Positions 26,370-34,614 of a stretch of 64,000 nt of DNA are shown here, one piece after another. The stretch covers positions 620,001 to 684,000 of the forward strand of contig NZ_FNVZ01000005.1 in NCBI RefSeq assembly GCF_900104625.1, read 5' to 3'. Within the stretch, counting starts at the first letter, position 1. Each line of letters begins with the position of its first letter. The position numbers and the translations under genes are program-made. The notes below the pieces were generated by a model. That model worked only from the letters and a program-made list of their open reading frames with translations, was not told where the DNA came from and did not search any database. The DNA is from Leptotrichia massiliensis (GTDB taxonomy: Bacteria; Fusobacteriota; Fusobacteriia; Fusobacteriales; Leptotrichiaceae).

Positions 26370-27047
26370 ATGAAAATTAACGAGTTAATAGCACATATTA
26401 GAAGAAACGAAAATTTTACTTACGAAGAAATGGCAAAAAAAATAGGTTTTTCTCACACATTTATTTCAGAGATTGAAAAAGGAAGAAAAAAAGTAAGTAA
26501 GAAAATGTATAAAATGTTAATTGAGAAATTTCCTCGATACAAAAAAGAATTAGAAAAAAGTTATTTATCTTCAATTTTACCAGAGCAAATTAATGTTTCA
26601 AATACATACGAAAAACCTAAAATTTTTAAATTTAATGTATATGGAGTTGCATCAGCAGGAAGTGGAGAAATTGATATGGAACATTTTACAGAAGAAGAAT
26701 TTATACTTCCAAGTGATTTTAAAATGCCTAACGGTTCTTTTATTTTGGAAATACACGGAGATAGCATGGAGCCAATACTTTTTGATGGAGATAAGGTAAT
26801 TGTGAATCCAAATTTGTGTCCTACATCTTTAGAGGGTTGGAAAAGTCTTAATAGACAAGTGGCTATTGTAAATATTGACAATAAAAGATTTGCAAAAAAA
26901 GTAATTTTCAAATCTGGAAAAATGTATCTTTATTCATTTAACGAAGACGTTTATCCGGAAATGGAAGTCAGAGAAGATGAAGAAGTTTATTGCGTCGGAA
27001 TTGTTTCGGAATTAATTCAAAGAAAAATGACAAATATAAAATTTTAA
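26370..27047 (+). CDS. CI-like phage repressor (HTH-XRE + S24 peptidase)
   Basis: 225-residue lysogeny repressor. N-terminal XRE helix-turn-helix (LIAHIRRNENFTYEEMAKKI, FSHTFISEIEKGRKK), short linker, and a C-terminal LexA/CI S24 domain with the self-cleavage Ala-Gly in VASAGSGE, the nucleophile Ser in HGDSMEP and the general-base Lys in RFAKKV. It should be cleaved in the SOS response, making the prophage inducible by DNA damage. The ATG at 26370 has GGAG upstream; GTG at 26358 is less likely. Likely binds the four 20-bp operators around it. Confidence 0.92.
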   Translation: MKINELIAHIRRNENFTYEEMAKKIGFSHTFISEIEKGRKKVSKKMYKMLIEKFPRYKKELEKSYLSSILPEQINVSNTYEKPKIFKFNVYGVASAGSGEIDMEHFTEEEFILPSDFKMPNGSFILEIHGDSMEPILFDGDKVIVNPNLCPTSLEGWKSLNRQVAIVNIDNKRFAKKVIFKSGKMYLYSFNEDVYPEMEVREDEEVYCVGIVSELIQRKMTNIKF

Positions 27048-27070
27048 ATTATTTCTAGGAGAGTGAAAAA

Positions 27071-27505
27071 ATGGGATTATTTGACAAAGTAAAAAACGCA
27101 GTAGATACTGCACAAAATGTAGCCGGAAAAGTTCAAGCTGTAAGCGATAAATTTTCTAGCAGAGGAACGACAATTGAAAATGATGAAGCCGAAAAAGTAC
27201 TTGAAAAAATTTTGCTGGAAGGCGAAGAAATTAAGCGTTCATATAGGGGATTAAGAGATCTGATTGTATTTACAGATAAAAGAGTGATAAAAGTTGATAT
27301 TCAAGGAGTAACAGGCAAAAAGAAAGAATATTTAAGTATTCCGTATAGAGCAATTAGTAGATTTTCAATCGAAACAGCAGGAAGTTTTGATATGGACTCT
27401 GAATTAAAAATATACGGATCTTCAAATTTAATTGCCGAATTTGAATTTGGAAAATCGGAATCTATTTTTGAAGTTCAAAGTTATTTGGCAAAAATAGTAT
27501 TATGA
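27071..27505 (+). CDS. Bacterial PH-domain protein
   Basis: 144 residues: a helical leader (GLFDKVKNAVDTAQNVAGKV) and a bPH_1 domain with GEEIKRSYRGLRDLIVFTDK and YLSIPYRAISRFSIETAGSFD. Such proteins occur in phages and chromosomes with unknown role, possibly in stress or membrane association. It is 23 nt after the repressor, on the same strand, so it is likely made in the lysogen. Confidence 0.85.
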   Translation: MGLFDKVKNAVDTAQNVAGKVQAVSDKFSSRGTTIENDEAEKVLEKILLEGEEIKRSYRGLRDLIVFTDKRVIKVDIQGVTGKKKEYLSIPYRAISRFSIETAGSFDMDSELKIYGSSNLIAEFEFGKSESIFEVQSYLAKIVL

Positions 27506-27521
27506 AAGGAATAAAAGTGAA

Positions 27522-27974
27522 ATGTTCGAAAATTCAATACCGACAATAAAGGAATCAGAGGAACGGAAAATAAAAACAAAAGAAATTTTAGATAACATGA
27601 ATTTAAAAGAATACCTAAATAATGATGATAATTTTATCGAAAGATTTAAAAATTTTTGTTTTAAATTAAGGCATTGCAATCCTCGTGGTTCATATAAACT
27701 TTTTCTTGAGAAATTTCCAAATGAAAAATTGGAATTGGATTATGATTTTTATAATAAAAAATATTTCAATTTTAAAAAAAATATAGAAAAACAGATATTT
27801 GAAATTTTTATTGCTTTTTTGAAGACAAAAATTGCAAATCAAATATGCTTGGAAGGATTAAAACGAGCTAACCTTGAGATAAAAGTATGGAATATTTGTC
27901 CAGTTCACAAAGAAAAAGCACCATCTATTGAAAATATTAACAAAGAAATTTTTTGCACTTGCGAACTCATCTAG
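27522..27974 (+). CDS. Hypothetical lysogeny-module protein
   Basis: 150 residues, helical and charged, with a C-terminal Cys/His set (ICPVHKEKAPS...FCTCEL) that could bind metal. Third gene of the repressor operon. No recognised family; genes in this position often encode superinfection exclusion or anti-phage functions, but nothing in the sequence proves it. Confidence 0.5.
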   Translation: MFENSIPTIKESEERKIKTKEILDNMNLKEYLNNDDNFIERFKNFCFKLRHCNPRGSYKLFLEKFPNEKLELDYDFYNKKYFNFKKNIEKQIFEIFIAFLKTKIANQICLEGLKRANLEIKVWNICPVHKEKAPSIENINKEIFCTCELI

Positions 27975-27983
27975 GGGGAGAAT

Positions 27984-28343
27984 ATGAAAATAGGATTGAG
28001 AAAACCATCGCTAAAGAAAAGTTTTAAAGCAATGACCACAGGAAAAGCTAAAAGAAAATTAAAAAAAGTTCTTATACCAGGGTATGGTAAAAAAGGTACT
28101 GGGTTATTAAAAAATCCTAAAAAAGCAATTTATAATAAAGTCTATAACAAAACAACTATTGGTGTAAAAGGTTTGTTTAAAAGTAAAAAAATAAAAACTA
28201 AAAAAGGAACTTCTGTTTCTAATACAAATAATTCAGGGGAGTTAAATTTGGTTGTGAATATTATTATTTGGTTATTTATTATAGGATTTTTTATAGCAAT
28301 ATTACCATTTTATTTGATATATTTATTCTTTAAAAAGAAATAA
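27984..28343 (+). CDS. Basic protein with C-terminal membrane anchor
   Basis: 119 residues: a very basic Lys-rich first 80 residues (KKSFKAMTTGKAKRKLKKVL), then one or two C-terminal hydrophobic segments (VVNIIIWLFIIGFFIAILPF, then YLIYLFFKKK). Last gene before the terminator of the repressor operon. A membrane-anchored, nucleic-acid-attracting protein made in the lysogen; superinfection exclusion is a guess. Confidence 0.5.
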   Translation: MKIGLRKPSLKKSFKAMTTGKAKRKLKKVLIPGYGKKGTGLLKNPKKAIYNKVYNKTTIGVKGLFKSKKIKTKKGTSVSNTNNSGELNLVVNIIIWLFIIGFFIAILPFYLIYLFFKKK

Positions 28344-28352
28344 AGTTTTTGA

Positions 28353-28397
28353 AAATATATACTAAAAACCTAAGATTGTTGAGTATATATTTTTTTA
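28353..28397 (+). terminator. Terminator of repressor operon
   Basis: AAATATATACT (28353-28363) pairs with AGTATATATTT (28382-28392), followed by more T. It separates the lysogeny operon from PR. Confidence 0.75.
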
Positions 28398-28426
28398 TTG
28401 ACTTTTTAAACAAAATAGTTTAAAAT
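28398..28426 (+). promoter_or_regulatory. PR: rightward early promoter with operator O3
   Basis: TTGACT (28398-28403), 17-bp spacer, TAAAAT (28421-28426). The perfect palindrome TTTAAAC-N6-GTTTAAA (28405-28424) occupies the spacer, mirroring PL. Confidence 0.8.
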
Positions 28427-28454
28427 ATTATTGAAAAAAATTTTTTAAGCATTT

Positions 28455-28474
28455 TTTAAACCTAAAAGTGTAAA
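28455..28474. promoter_or_regulatory. Operator O4
   Basis: TTTAAAC-N6-GTGTAAA, one mismatch in the right half, just before the ribosome site of the first rightward gene; the counterpart of O1. Confidence 0.6.
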
Positions 28475-28488
28475 AAGGAGGTGTAAGA

Positions 28489-28713
28489 ATGACATCAAAA
28501 CAGATTTATTTGAAAATTGATAATCTAATTAAAGAAAAATATAAAAATTTAAAAAAATTTTGTGAAACAACAAATAGACCGTATGTGTCAGTAGCAAAAA
28601 CGTTTTCAAAAAATATTTTCGAGCAAAAAGGAGCTAATTTAAAAAAAACAGAGGAAATACTAAACGATTTAGGCTACGAATTAACAATCCAAAAGAAAAG
28701 GAAGGAGGTGTGA
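28489..28713 (+). CDS. Small Cro-like candidate regulator
   Basis: 74-residue basic helical protein (LIKEKYKNLKKFCETTNRPY, LKKTEEILNDLGYELTIQKK) reminiscent of single-domain phage HTH proteins. First gene of the rightward transcript behind PR and O4, the position of Cro. Preceded by AAAGGAGGTG. No textbook HTH is certain, so the Cro role rests mainly on position. Confidence 0.5.
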   Translation: MTSKQIYLKIDNLIKEKYKNLKKFCETTNRPYVSVAKTFSKNIFEQKGANLKKTEEILNDLGYELTIQKKRKEV

Positions 28714-28714
28714 G

Positions 28715-28909
28715 ATGAACGAGAAAGAAAAAAGAATAACCGAACTTCATAATTTGGTTTGCAATTTACGAAACAAAGTCTTAGAAACAACCCCAACATT
28801 AGATTTACAAGAAATAACTTTTGTAAAAGAAATGCTGGGGGTGGAATTAATGTTTTTATTTTCTAGTGAGCCATTGGAAAATAGTGTTTCCGAGCTGAAT
28901 ACCTCTTAA
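28715..28909 (+). CDS. Small hypothetical early protein
   Basis: 64 residues (MNEKEKRITELHNLVCNLRN start), helical. It starts two bases after the preceding stop, with GGAGGTG inside that gene, so it is coupled to it. Function unknown. Confidence 0.5.
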   Translation: MNEKEKRITELHNLVCNLRNKVLETTPTLDLQEITFVKEMLGVELMFLFSSEPLENSVSELNTS

Positions 28910-29012
28910 AAATTTTGACATAATAACACCTCCTTTCTTGTGTATTTAATTTTATTTGGCGATATTATTATAACTCAAAAGGGGGTAAAAATAAAATAAG
29001 GAGACAAGATAA

Positions 29013-29102
29013 ATGAATTGGAAAAAAATATTGCTACAAATAATTTTATCAGTAGCAACATCAATAATAACACTGTATATTTTGGCTAGATATTTTAATT
29101 AG
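29013..29102 (+). CDS. 29-residue membrane peptide
   Basis: MNWKKILLQIILSVATSIIT followed by LYILARYFN: a single transmembrane helix. AAGGAG lies upstream at proper spacing. Its 3' end overlaps the convergent gene at 29095 by 8 nt. The length and hydrophobicity resemble phage-borne small membrane effectors or type I toxins; expression is unproven. Confidence 0.45.
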   Translation: MNWKKILLQIILSVATSIITLYILARYFN

Positions 29103-29478
29103 TAGCTTTAAAAATCAAAGCGAACCATTTCCAATGGTTTATTAGATACCATACAACAATCGTTGTTAAAACACTTGTTATTATTGGAACAAAAATAGAA
29201 GTTAATATTTTAAGTGAAAAGATTTTAAGTTCAGTAATAAATTTATTTTTACGTTCAATTTTAAAATCTTCAAGAAAGGCAATGCCGTTAGGATTAATTT
29301 CAATAATATCATCATTAATGTTATTGTCGTAATAATTTGAAACATATTCAAAAATATTATTGATCCTTATATCTAAAACATCTCTTGAATGATAATTGAA
29401 TCGTTTTAATAAATCGTTATGCCTAACTTTTTTCTTTTCAGAAATATATTTTAATATTTTCAAATCAATAGAGTTCAT
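29095..29478 (-). CDS. Winged-helix protein with C-terminal membrane segments
   Basis: 127 residues: N-terminal helix-turn-helix-like region (DLKILKYISEKKKVRHNDLL, RDVLDIRINNIFEYV) and a C-terminal hydrophobic part (ILTSIFVPIITSVLTTIVVW). The only minus-strand gene in the rightward early region, so it has its own promoter and may be a moron. Function unknown; a membrane-tethered regulator is one reading. Confidence 0.5.
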   Translation of the reverse strand: MNSIDLKILKYISEKKKVRHNDLLKRFNYHSRDVLDIRINNIFEYVSNYYDNNINDDIIEINPNGIAFLEDFKIERKNKFITELKIFSLKILTSIFVPIITSVLTTIVVWYLINHWKWFALIFKATN

Positions 29479-29548
29479 AGTAGTTCTCCTTTGTTTTTGT
29501 TAATATTATAACACGAAATCAAAAAAGGAAAAATAAGGAGCTAAAACA

Positions 29549-29857
29549 ATGGAACAAGGCACAAATTCGAGACCAACGAGTCCGAAACCCAAAAAGCCTG
29601 AAGCTAAAATATTTCAATACAGCCCAAAAGAAAACTTGGAAAAAATAAACAAGATCGCTTTAAAGGTTTTAGAAGTTATTGAAGATATAACTGAAGATGA
29701 ATTTGATATAATTATCAAATTGATTAGAAACGAATTCAAGAAGTTGAATGGAAATAGGAACAGAAATTTTGAGTTTAAAATAAAATTTAAGGAAGTTATG
29801 CTTAAGCAATTTAAAGAAGCACTTGAAAAAATATACGATTCAAAAGGTGTTTTATAA
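29549..29857 (+). CDS. Hypothetical early protein
   Basis: 102 residues with a Pro/Lys-rich N-terminus (NSRPTSPKPKKPEAK) and a helical charged remainder. Preceded by AAGGAG. It precedes a hairpin and the replication genes. No recognised family. Confidence 0.5.
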   Translation: MEQGTNSRPTSPKPKKPEAKIFQYSPKENLEKINKIALKVLEVIEDITEDEFDIIIKLIRNEFKKLNGNRNRNFEFKIKFKEVMLKQFKEALEKIYDSKGVL

Positions 29858-29863
29858 CAAAAA

Positions 29864-29883
29864 AAGCACTCCGAAGAGTGCTT
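29864..29883. terminator. Hairpin with CGAA loop
   Basis: Perfect 8-bp stem AAGCACTC/GAGTGCTT with a CGAA loop. No T run follows on the plus strand; on the minus strand a T run does. It may terminate minus-strand transcripts or stabilise mRNA ends. Confidence 0.45.
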
Positions 29884-29903
29884 GAAAAGAAATTTATGAA
29901 ATA

Positions 29904-29954
29904 CTACATATTGTAATTATTATAGCATAAAGATGTTAAAAATACAATATGTAG
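29904..29954. promoter_or_regulatory. 11-bp inverted repeat before replication genes
   Basis: CTACATATTGT (29904-29914) and ACAATATGTAG (29944-29954) flank a 29-bp segment with -10-like sequence; the right arm ends beside the ribosome site of the next gene. Candidate operator or RNA switch. Confidence 0.4.
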
Positions 29955-29967
29955 GGAGAGGGAAGAA

Positions 29968-30891
29968 ATGGCAACTTTTAGAGTAAATAAAACAAGTGAT
30001 TATACAGTAATATCAAATTATCATTTAAGAGAAAAAGAAATGAGCTTGAAGGCAAAAGGACTTTTGACTTTAATGTTAAGTCTACCAGGGAATTGGGATT
30101 ATTCAATATCAGGATTAGCCTCAATATGTGCAGAAAACGAAACTGCTATAAAGACAGGGCTAAAAGAGTTAAAAAAATTTGGGTATTTAAAAATATCTAA
30201 AATATTTCCGAATAAAGAACGTGGAAATAAAAAAATAGAATACGTTTATGAAATTTTTGAAAAACCTCTCGTAGAAGGTAAAAGACAAAAAGAACAAGAA
30301 ACAGAAAAGCAACCGGTAGAAAAACAAAAGGTAGAAAATCAAGGTGTAGAAAATCTACCCCTAGAAAGTCAAGCGGTAGAAAATCAAGGACAATTAAGTA
30401 CTAAAGAATTAAATACTAATAAATTAAATACTAAAGAAGTAAGTACTAAAGAATATATACATGTGAAAAATGAATTTTCACAAGCATGTGAAGATATAAA
30501 AAACAAATGGATAAAAATTGCTCAGGAATATGACTTATCAGGGAAACAATTAAAAATAGACGATAAACGAAAGAAAGCTATCAAGAATTTATTTAAAGAA
30601 TATTCGGTGGAAGAGCTATTGCAAGCAATAGATAAAATTCATATTTCTAAATTTATGCAGGGGGACAATAAAAATAAATGGCAAGTAACATTTGACTGGC
30701 TTATTAAAAAAGCTAATTTACTAAAAGTGCTTGAGGGAAATTACGACGACAAAATAAATACAGAAATAAAAAATAACGCTAACACTAATAATAAATTCAG
30801 AGCTGGTGTTCAAAGCGAAAGACCAAAAGTAACGGCGGAAGGACTTAGAAAATATTTTGGAGGTAGCAGAAATGACAATGGAGGAATTTAA
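29968..30891 (+). CDS. Phage replication initiator-like HTH protein
   Basis: 307-residue replisome-organiser type protein. The N-terminal winged helix (SDYTVISNYHLREKEMSLKA, GLLTLMLSLPGNWDYSISGL) is that of DnaD/RepA-type phage proteins. Residues about 113-150 carry a low-complexity repeat of VEKQ/VENQ units, then a TKELNTNKLNT stretch, followed by a helical C-terminal domain (KQLKIDDKRKKAIKNLFKEY). It should bind the phage origin and help load helicase with the next gene. The linker repeat is typical for this group. Confidence 0.75.
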   Translation: MATFRVNKTSDYTVISNYHLREKEMSLKAKGLLTLMLSLPGNWDYSISGLASICAENETAIKTGLKELKKFGYLKISKIFPNKERGNKKIEYVYEIFEKPLVEGKRQKEQETEKQPVEKQKVENQGVENLPLESQAVENQGQLSTKELNTNKLNTKEVSTKEYIHVKNEFSQACEDIKNKWIKIAQEYDLSGKQLKIDDKRKKAIKNLFKEYSVEELLQAIDKIHISKFMQGDNKNKWQVTFDWLIKKANLLKVLEGNYDDKINTEIKNNANTNNKFRAGVQSERPKVTAEGLRKYFGGSRNDNGGI

Positions 30892-31501
30892 CGAAGGATT
30901 TGGAATGCTGCTTGACTATTACCCCAATACACGAGTAACAGAGGGGCTTGTAAATATTTATTTTATGGGATTATCCGAACTTAGTATAGAACGATTTAAC
31001 CGTGCAATAGGCAGAATAGTCAAAGAATGTGAAGGCGATTTTTTGCCAAAAGTCACAGTAATTTTAAAATACGCTAAAGACTCAGATTTGGAACAGCAAG
31101 TATTTTATGCAAAGAAATTACTGAAAGCAGCAATATATAAAAACGGAAGTAAAGGTATGGTATGTTTTGAGGATAAGGGAGTACATGCAGTAATTGATTA
31201 TGCTGGCTGGAACAGACTATGCACAATGAAAGACGATGAATTTGACAATTTTCTAAAATGGGAGTTTGACGACATATACAAAGGATTCTGTGAACATCCT
31301 TATGAAACTTCTGATTATTACAGAGGTACAAGCCGATTATTCGGACAAATAAAACCTAGAATGATAGGTTACAAAGAAGCCAAAATTGGCAATACAGAAA
31401 ATATGAATTTCATAAGGCTTGAATATAAAAATATTACAGCAAAAATTGAAAATAAAGTCGATTTGTCAGAAATAAAAAATAAAATGCTGATAGGAGGATA
31501 A
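30872..31501 (+). CDS. DUF6475-like protein, possible helicase-loading partner
   Basis: 209-residue protein starting MTMEEFNEGFGMLLDYYPNT with the pattern LSIERFNRAIGRIVKECEGDFLP seen in phage replication-region proteins of the DUF6475 type. The ATG at 30872 follows GGAGGT and overlaps the end of the initiator gene by 20 nt. Role in helicase loading is inferred from position. Confidence 0.6.
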   Translation: MTMEEFNEGFGMLLDYYPNTRVTEGLVNIYFMGLSELSIERFNRAIGRIVKECEGDFLPKVTVILKYAKDSDLEQQVFYAKKLLKAAIYKNGSKGMVCFEDKGVHAVIDYAGWNRLCTMKDDEFDNFLKWEFDDIYKGFCEHPYETSDYYRGTSRLFGQIKPRMIGYKEAKIGNTENMNFIRLEYKNITAKIENKVDLSEIKNKMLIGG

Positions 31502-32689
31502 ATGCAAAAAATCAAAGTCATAGAACTTTTTGCAGGAGTCGGAAGTCAGGCGATGGCTTTACGGAACATCGGAATCGATTATGAAGTTATAGGAATTTCT
31601 GAGATAGATAAGTTCGCAATTAAAAGCTATGAAGCCATACACGGAGAAGTCCATAACTTCGGAGACATTTCCAAGATTGAGAAGTTGCCTTATTGCGACC
31701 TGCTTACATATTCATTTCCCTGTCAGGATTTAAGCATTGCTGGACATCAAAAAGGAATAAATAAAGATACAAGAAGCGGGTTACTTTTGGAAGTTGAAAG
31801 ATTGCTTCTGGAAGCAAAAGAGACCGGAACATTACCCAAGTATCTTTTGCTAGAAAATGTCAAAAATCTCGTTGGAAAGAAGTTCATCAAAGATTTTGAG
31901 CATTGGCTAAACTTTCTAAACAGTTTGGGATATTACTCAAACTGGGAAGTGTTAAACGCCAAAGATTATGGGATACCACAGAATAGGGAAAGAGTATTCG
32001 TGGTAAGCAGTCTTGAGAATATGCACTATAAATTTCCAAAGCCAGTTGAACTGAAATCTAAAATGAAAGACTTGCTAGAGGAAAAGGTAGATGACAAGTA
32101 TTATTTATCTGAGAAATATCTGAAATGCTTTTCTGACATGAAAAATAGAAATGGATTTACAAGGGGCGAAAGATTTAATCCTAGAAAACTTGAAGAATGT
32201 AATACTGCGTTTGCCATAACAACAAGAGCAGGGCAAAGGTCAACCGACAATTTCATAATACAAAAAGGACACGGATTCAATAAAGGCGGAATAAAAGAAA
32301 ATATAGTTCCAGCCTTAACAAAGAGTTCATGGCAGGAAAATAACTTTATCGTGAATATAAATCCAAGTGGAAAAGGTATGAACGGAAACGTGTATAATAC
32401 TGATTTAAGCCCAACTCTTACAACGAACAAGGGAGAAGGTATTAAAATTTTACAGAACAATGATTACAGAATAAGAAAACTAACCCCACTTGAATGTTGG
32501 CGATTAATGGGATTCAGAGATATGGACTATTATGCCGCAAAGTCTGTGGAAATTTCGGATGCACAATTATATAAACAGGCAGGAAACAGCATAGTGGTAA
32601 CAGTTTTGGAAGCGATATTTAGAAACTTGTTTTTCAAGAAACACAGAAGAAAACAAGGGATTATAGCGGAACAGATTAGAATATTATAG
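31502..32689 (+). CDS. C5-cytosine DNA methyltransferase
   Basis: 395-residue m5C methylase. Motif I IELFAGVGSQAMAL, catalytic motif IV SFPCQDLSIAG with the nucleophilic Cys, motif VI LLENVKNLV, motif VIII QNRERVF, and motifs IX/X LTPLECWRLMGF and YKQAGNSIVVTVL are all present, so it should be active. It starts directly after the preceding stop. No cognate endonuclease nearby, so it is an orphan phage methylase that may evade restriction. Confidence 0.95.
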   Translation: MQKIKVIELFAGVGSQAMALRNIGIDYEVIGISEIDKFAIKSYEAIHGEVHNFGDISKIEKLPYCDLLTYSFPCQDLSIAGHQKGINKDTRSGLLLEVERLLLEAKETGTLPKYLLLENVKNLVGKKFIKDFEHWLNFLNSLGYYSNWEVLNAKDYGIPQNRERVFVVSSLENMHYKFPKPVELKSKMKDLLEEKVDDKYYLSEKYLKCFSDMKNRNGFTRGERFNPRKLEECNTAFAITTRAGQRSTDNFIIQKGHGFNKGGIKENIVPALTKSSWQENNFIVNINPSGKGMNGNVYNTDLSPTLTTNKGEGIKILQNNDYRIRKLTPLECWRLMGFRDMDYYAAKSVEISDAQLYKQAGNSIVVTVLEAIFRNLFFKKHRRKQGIIAEQIRIL

Positions 32690-32697
32690 GAGGATAG

Positions 32698-32898
32698 ATG
32701 CAAAATCTAAAAAGAGAAAAGGACAGGCTAAGCGTTGAAAATGACAGCTTAAGAGAAGTAAACGCGATACTAAACAGGAAAATGATGGAAATAACAGAAG
32801 AAATAAAACAAAATGGTGTTCAGATAGAGGAGAACAACAAGAGAGTTAGACAGATTGAGAAAATATTGAAAGTTAAAATGAAGGGAGAAGAAAAATAG
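32698..32898 (+). CDS. Small coiled-coil protein
   Basis: 66 residues forming one continuous predicted coiled coil (REKDRLSVENDSLREVNAIL, then EEIKQNGVQIEENNKRVRQI). Preceded by GGAGG. Unknown function; sits in the early operon between two methyltransferases. Confidence 0.55.
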   Translation: MQNLKREKDRLSVENDSLREVNAILNRKMMEITEEIKQNGVQIEENNKRVRQIEKILKVKMKGEEK

Positions 32899-33356
32899 AA
32901 AAGAAAATAATTGATGTATGCTGCGGATCAAGAATGTTCTGGTTTGATAGAGAAAATGAAAATACAGTTTTTATGGATAACAGGGAATTTGAGGACACAC
33001 TGTGTGACGGAAGAAGGTTAAAAGTAAGTCCTGACATTGTGGCCGACTTTAAACAAATACCATTTCCAGATGAAAGTTTTTATCTAGTTGTATTTGATCC
33101 ACCACATTTGGTAAGAGCAGGAGAAAACTCGTGGATAGCCAAGAAATATGGAAAATTAAATTCTGAAACTTGGAAAAACGACATAGAACAAGGATTCGAT
33201 GAATGTATGAGGGTATTAAAGCAAAACGGAACATTAATTTTCAAATGGAATGAAGAACAAATCAAATTAAAAGATGTTTTGGCCACAATAAAATATAAGC
33301 CGCTTTTTGGAAATAAAAGGGCTAAAACACATTGGCTTGTGTTTATGAAATTATAA
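32895..33356 (+). CDS. SAM-dependent methyltransferase (apparent ATA start)
   Basis: The frame carries a class I methyltransferase: motif I IIDVCCGSRMFWF, acidic motif TVFMDNREFE, and catalytic-type FDPPHLV, ending WLVFMKL. The first ATG (32934) would cut off most of motif I. Reading upstream, an ATA at 32895, nine bases after GGGAG, gives EKKIIDVCCGSRMF, the beginning expected for this phage family. The likely start is therefore a non-ATG codon, or the ATG has been lost by mutation. Probably methylates DNA or a small substrate; target unknown. Confidence 0.65.
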   Translation: MEKKIIDVCCGSRMFWFDRENENTVFMDNREFEDTLCDGRRLKVSPDIVADFKQIPFPDESFYLVVFDPPHLVRAGENSWIAKKYGKLNSETWKNDIEQGFDECMRVLKQNGTLIFKWNEEQIKLKDVLATIKYKPLFGNKRAKTHWLVFMKL

Positions 33357-33375
33357 AATCAGGAGGAAATAAAAA

Positions 33376-33753
33376 ATGATAAATGAAAAAATATTTAAAA
33401 TAGTAAAACAATCAATGTTAAGTGATAGAAATATCACAACAGGAATAATAAAGGAACAAAAAATAACAGAAAAATTTATTCAGATTATTGTTTCTGAACA
33501 CGGAGATACAATTACGATAAAAAGAGAAACTAAGGAAAACCTGAGAACTTTTTGGAATGTATCGGTAGTATCGGATTACAATTTTAAAGAATATATTGAA
33601 AAATACAGCATAACATTTACAGAGTTCAGAAGAGAAATGGAAGAAATTATTGAAAAGAATGATGTTGAAGATAAAGATGTGTACGATATTGTCGAGGAGG
33701 CACTAAAAAATATTTCTGAAAGAAAATTAGTATCAAACAGCAAAAAGGAGTAG
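33376..33753 (+). CDS. Hypothetical early protein
   Basis: 125 residues, beta-rich first half (FIQIIVSEHGDTITIKRETK) and helical acidic second half. GGAGG upstream. Lies between a methyltransferase and rusA in the early operon. No recognised family. Confidence 0.5.
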   Translation: MINEKIFKIVKQSMLSDRNITTGIIKEQKITEKFIQIIVSEHGDTITIKRETKENLRTFWNVSVVSDYNFKEYIEKYSITFTEFRREMEEIIEKNDVEDKDVYDIVEEALKNISERKLVSNSKKE

Positions 33754-33756
33754 AAA

Positions 33757-34113
33757 ATGTATAAGTTCAAGATACCGCTAAAGGCTTTGAGTTGGAACTC
33801 TGCCTATAAAATTGCTAGAAACAAAATGATATTAAGTGACAGTGGAAGAAAATTTAAAGAGTATTGTTCCGAATTTTTAAAGGAACAGTACACAGAAGAT
33901 AAGTTGTTGGAAAAAGATTTGAAAGTAAAAATAATTTTTCAGTATAAAGAAAATCGCAAAAAAATAGATGTTGATAACGGATTTAAGCTATTAATTGACA
34001 GTATGAAAGGAATAATTTTTAAAGATGACTGTCAAATCTATGATTTACGAGGGATAAAAGAAATTGGAATGTTAAGAGATGAAATACAGATTTTTATTGA
34101 GGAGTTGAAATAG
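33757..34113 (+). CDS. rusA: RusA-family Holliday junction resolvase
   Basis: 118-residue RusA endonuclease that resolves Holliday junctions. The N-terminal substrate loop (KIPLKALSWNSAYKIA) and the catalytic block KIDVDNGFKLLIDSMKG...IFKDDCQIYDL with its Asp residues are intact. It acts with the ERF and SSB proteins encoded on the left arm. Confidence 0.9.
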   Translation: MYKFKIPLKALSWNSAYKIARNKMILSDSGRKFKEYCSEFLKEQYTEDKLLEKDLKVKIIFQYKENRKKIDVDNGFKLLIDSMKGIIFKDDCQIYDLRGIKEIGMLRDEIQIFIEELK

Positions 34114-34614
34114 ATGGAAGCATTGAAAAAGTTTGATATGGATGAACTACTAAAAAGACAAGCGATGTTGGATAAAAAATTTGACGAAAAGAAAACCTTA
34201 AGGGAAAGAACACAAATAAGAACGTTTGTCGCTTTTATTGCCGAATTAGGAGAACTAACTCAAGAACTCAAAAGTGAATGGAATTATTGGAAAAATAACA
34301 CAGAAAAAATAAACAAAAGGAAAGTTTTGGAAGAGTTGTCAGATTGCCTTCATTTTTACTTGAGTTTTATTAATCAAGGATTGTTTAGAAAGTCCGGAGG
34401 CGAAAATGTTAAATTTTATAAAAGGTGTATAGAGAACTTAGAGATTGCTTTAATATTTTTATCAAAATTTTCTCAAGAAAGAGAAAACAAAATAATAGCA
34501 GCAATGTTAATTGTAGCCGAATACGTAGGAGCAACTGAAAAGGAATTTTTACAAGTTCATCACGAAAAATGGCTTAAAAATATGAATGAGAGAACGAGGG
34601 ATATTAATGAATGA
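34114..34614 (+). CDS. Dimeric dUTPase (all-alpha NTP pyrophosphatase)
   Basis: 166-residue all-alpha NTP-PPase of the dimeric dUTPase group, converting dUTP to dUMP to keep uracil out of phage DNA. Metal-binding motifs ELGELTQELKSEW and EELSDCLHFYLSFINQ are visible. It starts immediately after rusA; its 3' end overlaps the antirepressor gene by 8 nt. Confidence 0.88.
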   Translation: MEALKKFDMDELLKRQAMLDKKFDEKKTLRERTQIRTFVAFIAELGELTQELKSEWNYWKNNTEKINKRKVLEELSDCLHFYLSFINQGLFRKSGGENVKFYKRCIENLEIALIFLSKFSQERENKIIAAMLIVAEYVGATEKEFLQVHHEKWLKNMNERTRDINE

